Shown piece by piece: positions 62,065-64,000 of a stretch of 64,000 bases of DNA; position 1 is the stretch's first letter, and each line of letters starts with the position of its first letter. This DNA is from Peribacillus muralis (lineage in GTDB: Bacteria; Bacillota; Bacilli; Bacillales; DSM-1321). Under the pieces are notes generated by a model. That model was not told where the DNA came from, searched no databases, and saw only the letters and a program-made list of their open reading frames with translations. The translations under genes were made by a program, and so were the position numbers. The stretch is from positions 2,656,001 through 2,720,000 of the forward strand of contig NZ_CP017080.1 of assembly GCF_001645685.2 (NCBI RefSeq). Direction: 5' to 3'.

Positions 62065-63237
62065 TTAAAACAGATTTAACCTGCGTATCCGCCCTACAGC
62101 CTCCTTGAGCCGCTCTTCGGAGGTCAGAAGCCCGACCCTGACGTATCCTTCGCCAAATTCGCCGAACCCATTTCCAGCAGCTACCGCCACGTGGGCGTGC
62201 GTTAATAAATGATCGGCAAAGCTCTCGGAGGTGAATCCCGTTGGTATTTTAAGCCAGGCAAAAAAAGAAGCATCCGGAGCTTTAACCTCCCAGCCAATGT
62301 CCCGTAACCCCTCGATGAAAACATTCCTGCGCCCCTCATACACCTTCACCAATTCCTCTACACACTCTTGCGAATCAAGCAAGGCGGTTGCTGCAGCCTC
62401 CTGTATCGCCGGAAAAAGGCTCACATATAAATGGTCCTGCAGCAGTTCAAGAGCTTCAATGACACTTTTGTTGCCTACAGCAAAGCCGACCCTCCATCCT
62501 GCCATATTGTAAGTTTTCGAGAGTGTATATATTTCTATCCCGACATCCTTCGCTCCCTCTGCCTGGAGAAAGCTAATCGGTTTTCTTCCAGTGTAACCTA
62601 TTGCCCCATACGCAAAATCATGGACCACACAAATTGAATGCTCTTTAGCATAGGATACGGTTTCGCTAAAAAATTCTCCGGTTGCGGATGCACCTGTAGG
62701 ATTATTCGGATAGTTCAAGAACATCATTTTGGCTTTATCGAGCACATCTTTATGTATAGCTTCGTAATTCGGTAGAAAAGCATTTTCCTCCTTCAACGGC
62801 ATGCGTTCCATTTGCGCCTGAGCCAAAACGACACCGGAAAGATAATCAGGATAGCCGGGATCTGGTACGAGTATCGTATCTCCTGGATTCAATAAACACT
62901 GCGGCAATTCGACAAGTCCTGCCTTACCGCCAAAAAGAATGGCTATTTCACTTTTTGGATCGAGCTTGACGCCATATTCCCGTTCATAAAAGGAAGCTGC
63001 AGCATCTTTTAAATATTGATGTCCCCTGAACGGCGAATATTTATGGTTGATCGTTTTTTCAGCTGCTGTTTGTAACCTTTTCACGATATGCTCAGGCGTC
63101 GGTTGATCGGGATTCCCTTGACCCAGGTTAATCACGTCATGCCCTTGCGCAGTAATCGCATTGACCTTTGCGACCAATGAAGCAAAAAACTGCTTGGGGA
63201 GTTCCTGAAGCTGCTTCGATTTTTCGAATTGCAACAT
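62065..63237 (-). CDS. mtnE: Methionine salvage aminotransferase
   Basis: The 390-aa PLP enzyme (class I/II aminotransferase) converts 2-keto-4-methylthiobutyrate to methionine, the last salvage step. It has NLGQGNPDQPTP, LNYPNNPTGA and SLSKTYNMAGWRVGFAVG (the PLP Lys is in TLSKTYNMAGWR). It is divergent from mtnU and reads toward the mtnW promoter; no S-box precedes it in the ~100-bp gap to mtnU, so it may be expressed independently of SAM. Confidence 0.93.
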   Translation of the reverse strand: MLQFEKSKQLQELPKQFFASLVAKVNAITAQGHDVINLGQGNPDQPTPEHIVKRLQTAAEKTINHKYSPFRGHQYLKDAAASFYEREYGVKLDPKSEIAILFGGKAGLVELPQCLLNPGDTILVPDPGYPDYLSGVVLAQAQMERMPLKEENAFLPNYEAIHKDVLDKAKMMFLNYPNNPTGASATGEFFSETVSYAKEHSICVVHDFAYGAIGYTGRKPISFLQAEGAKDVGIEIYTLSKTYNMAGWRVGFAVGNKSVIEALELLQDHLYVSLFPAIQEAAATALLDSQECVEELVKVYEGRRNVFIEGLRDIGWEVKAPDASFFAWLKIPTGFTSESFADHLLTHAHVAVAAGNGFGEFGEGYVRVGLLTSEERLKEAVGRIRRLNLF

Positions 63238-63336
63238 TTATTCACCTTCTCTGAAATTTCTTGAAATTCTAGTCACAAATGATATATGTTTATCATAGTC
63301 TTGTAAAGCATTTTTTACTTATGGAGGTTTTTATTG

Positions 63337-64000
63337 ATGAAATGGAAAATAGCTTGTATCCAGATGGATATTGCCTTCGGACAACCGGATATCAATTATC
63401 AGCATGCTGAACAATGGGTGGAGAAGGCCGTAAACGCAGCGGCCGATATCGTAATTTTACCAGAGCTATGGACTACGGGCTATGACTTGACCAGATTGAA
63501 TGAGATTGGTGATGTAGAAGCCGAAAAGACGATCGGATTTATAAAAAATATGGCGCGAAAGCACCAAATCCATATCGTTGGCGGGTCCATCGCCAAAAAA
63601 ACGCACAAAGGCATATATAACACGATGATCATCATCGATAAAAACGGAAACCTCGTTAAAGAATATGATAAGCTTCACTTATTTCAGTTAATGGATGAAC
63701 ATCATTTCCTGCAGCCAGGCGAGAATGATGGTTTATTTACACTTGATGACAAAATATGTGCTGGTTTCATTTGTTATGACATTCGCTTTCCGGAGTGGCA
63801 GCGTGCCCATTCCGCTCGCGGGGCAGAAGTTCTGTTCGTTACCGCAGAATGGCCGAAGCCTAGACTTGATCACTGGAGGAGCTTATTGATCAGCCGTGCC
63901 ATCGAAAACCAGGCCTATGTTGTAGCCGTTAACCGTTCAGGATCGGATGTCAACAATGTATTTGCCGGTCACTCCATGATCATTGACCCTTGGGGCCGTA
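63337..64000 (+). CDS. mtnU: Carbon-nitrogen hydrolase MtnU (3' end outside window)
   Basis: The partial nitrilase-superfamily protein (221 residues visible) starts MKWKIACIQMDIAFGQPD with a GGAGG site at about 63323-63327. The catalytic Glu is in ILPELWTTGYD, Lys in EYDKLHLF, and Cys in FICYDIRFPEW. In B. subtilis MtnU belongs to the methionine salvage cluster and probably hydrolyses 2-oxoglutaramate made by the glutamine-dependent MtnE reaction. The gene runs past the window end. Confidence 0.92.
   Translation, partial: MKWKIACIQMDIAFGQPDINYQHAEQWVEKAVNAAADIVILPELWTTGYDLTRLNEIGDVEAEKTIGFIKNMARKHQIHIVGGSIAKKTHKGIYNTMIIIDKNGNLVKEYDKLHLFQLMDEHHFLQPGENDGLFTLDDKICAGFICYDIRFPEWQRAHSARGAEVLFVTAEWPKPRLDHWRSLLISRAIENQAYVVAVNRSGSDVNNVFAGHSMIIDPWGR

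Noticed and set aside
1..64000. Prophage, IS element, CRISPR array or rRNA/tRNA cluster
   Set aside because: No transposase, integrase, spacer-repeat pattern or rRNA sequence is recognised anywhere in the window.

Overview
The window looks like a chromosomal segment of a low-GC Gram-positive endospore former of the Bacillaceae. The evidence is the gene content (ytiB, yflJ, ykwD, ykpA, floT-yuaF, yitJ, ku-ligD and mtn genes of Bacillus type), SAM-I riboswitches, an exact SigW-type promoter and a Firmicute BirA operator. A Peribacillus / Bacillus simplex-like species is my guess; the sequence alone does not prove it. There is no phage, IS element or CRISPR array. This is mostly core and housekeeping DNA with a few gene-poor, decayed patches.

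Layout. 1-5.7 kb: tail of an alanyl-tRNA-editing-like gene, two small unknown genes, a GNAT acetyltransferase, the RNA-polymerase recycling ATPase HelD and a membrane-anchored coiled-coil protein. 5.7-7.3 kb: a gene-poor stretch holding a decayed copy of the leader and start of the ABC-F gene ykpA. 7.3-17.4 kb: ykpA, the SigW-type yuaF-floT operon, BirA-controlled bioY, a YusW-like lipoprotein, a hemolysin III family protein, an ArsR-DUF2087 regulator, a SleB-family hydrolase with LysM, and small enzymes. 17.8-25.7 kb: fruRKA (fructose uptake and phosphorylation) and odhAB (2-oxoglutarate dehydrogenase). 26-33.3 kb: a LigB-type dioxygenase, a polysaccharide deacetylase, and the yitJ-metH operon (methionine synthesis) behind a SAM riboswitch.

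33.4-46.7 kb: a MOSC protein, a candidate orphan small RNA, divergent ku and ligD (end joining), a 21-bp repeat array, dapF, a purine permease, carbonic anhydrase, uppP, a tRNA-like structured leader in front of a GNAT gene, an lrgAB/cidAB-like pair, the 49-residue yflJ and a MurG paralogue. 46.9-58.5 kb: an MscS channel, a MATE exporter, an atypical SDR, an Hsp20-like protein, a CAP-domain protein, a four-gene lipoprotein/two-component operon and a CobW-family GTPase. 58.6-64 kb: the methionine salvage cluster mtnE and mtnWXBD (second SAM riboswitch), with divergent mtnU running off the end.

Methionine and SAM metabolism is the strongest shared theme. yitJ-metH makes methionine and mtnWXBD plus mtnE recycle methylthioribose; both arms carry SAM-I riboswitches. 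Envelope functions (flotillin, uppP, murG paralogue, dapF, deacetylase, hydrolases) form a second theme. The most unusual signals are non-coding: the tRNA-like leader at 43.44-43.59 kb, the terminator-bounded RNA at 34.28-34.37 kb, the duplicated ykpA leader and the 21-bp array.
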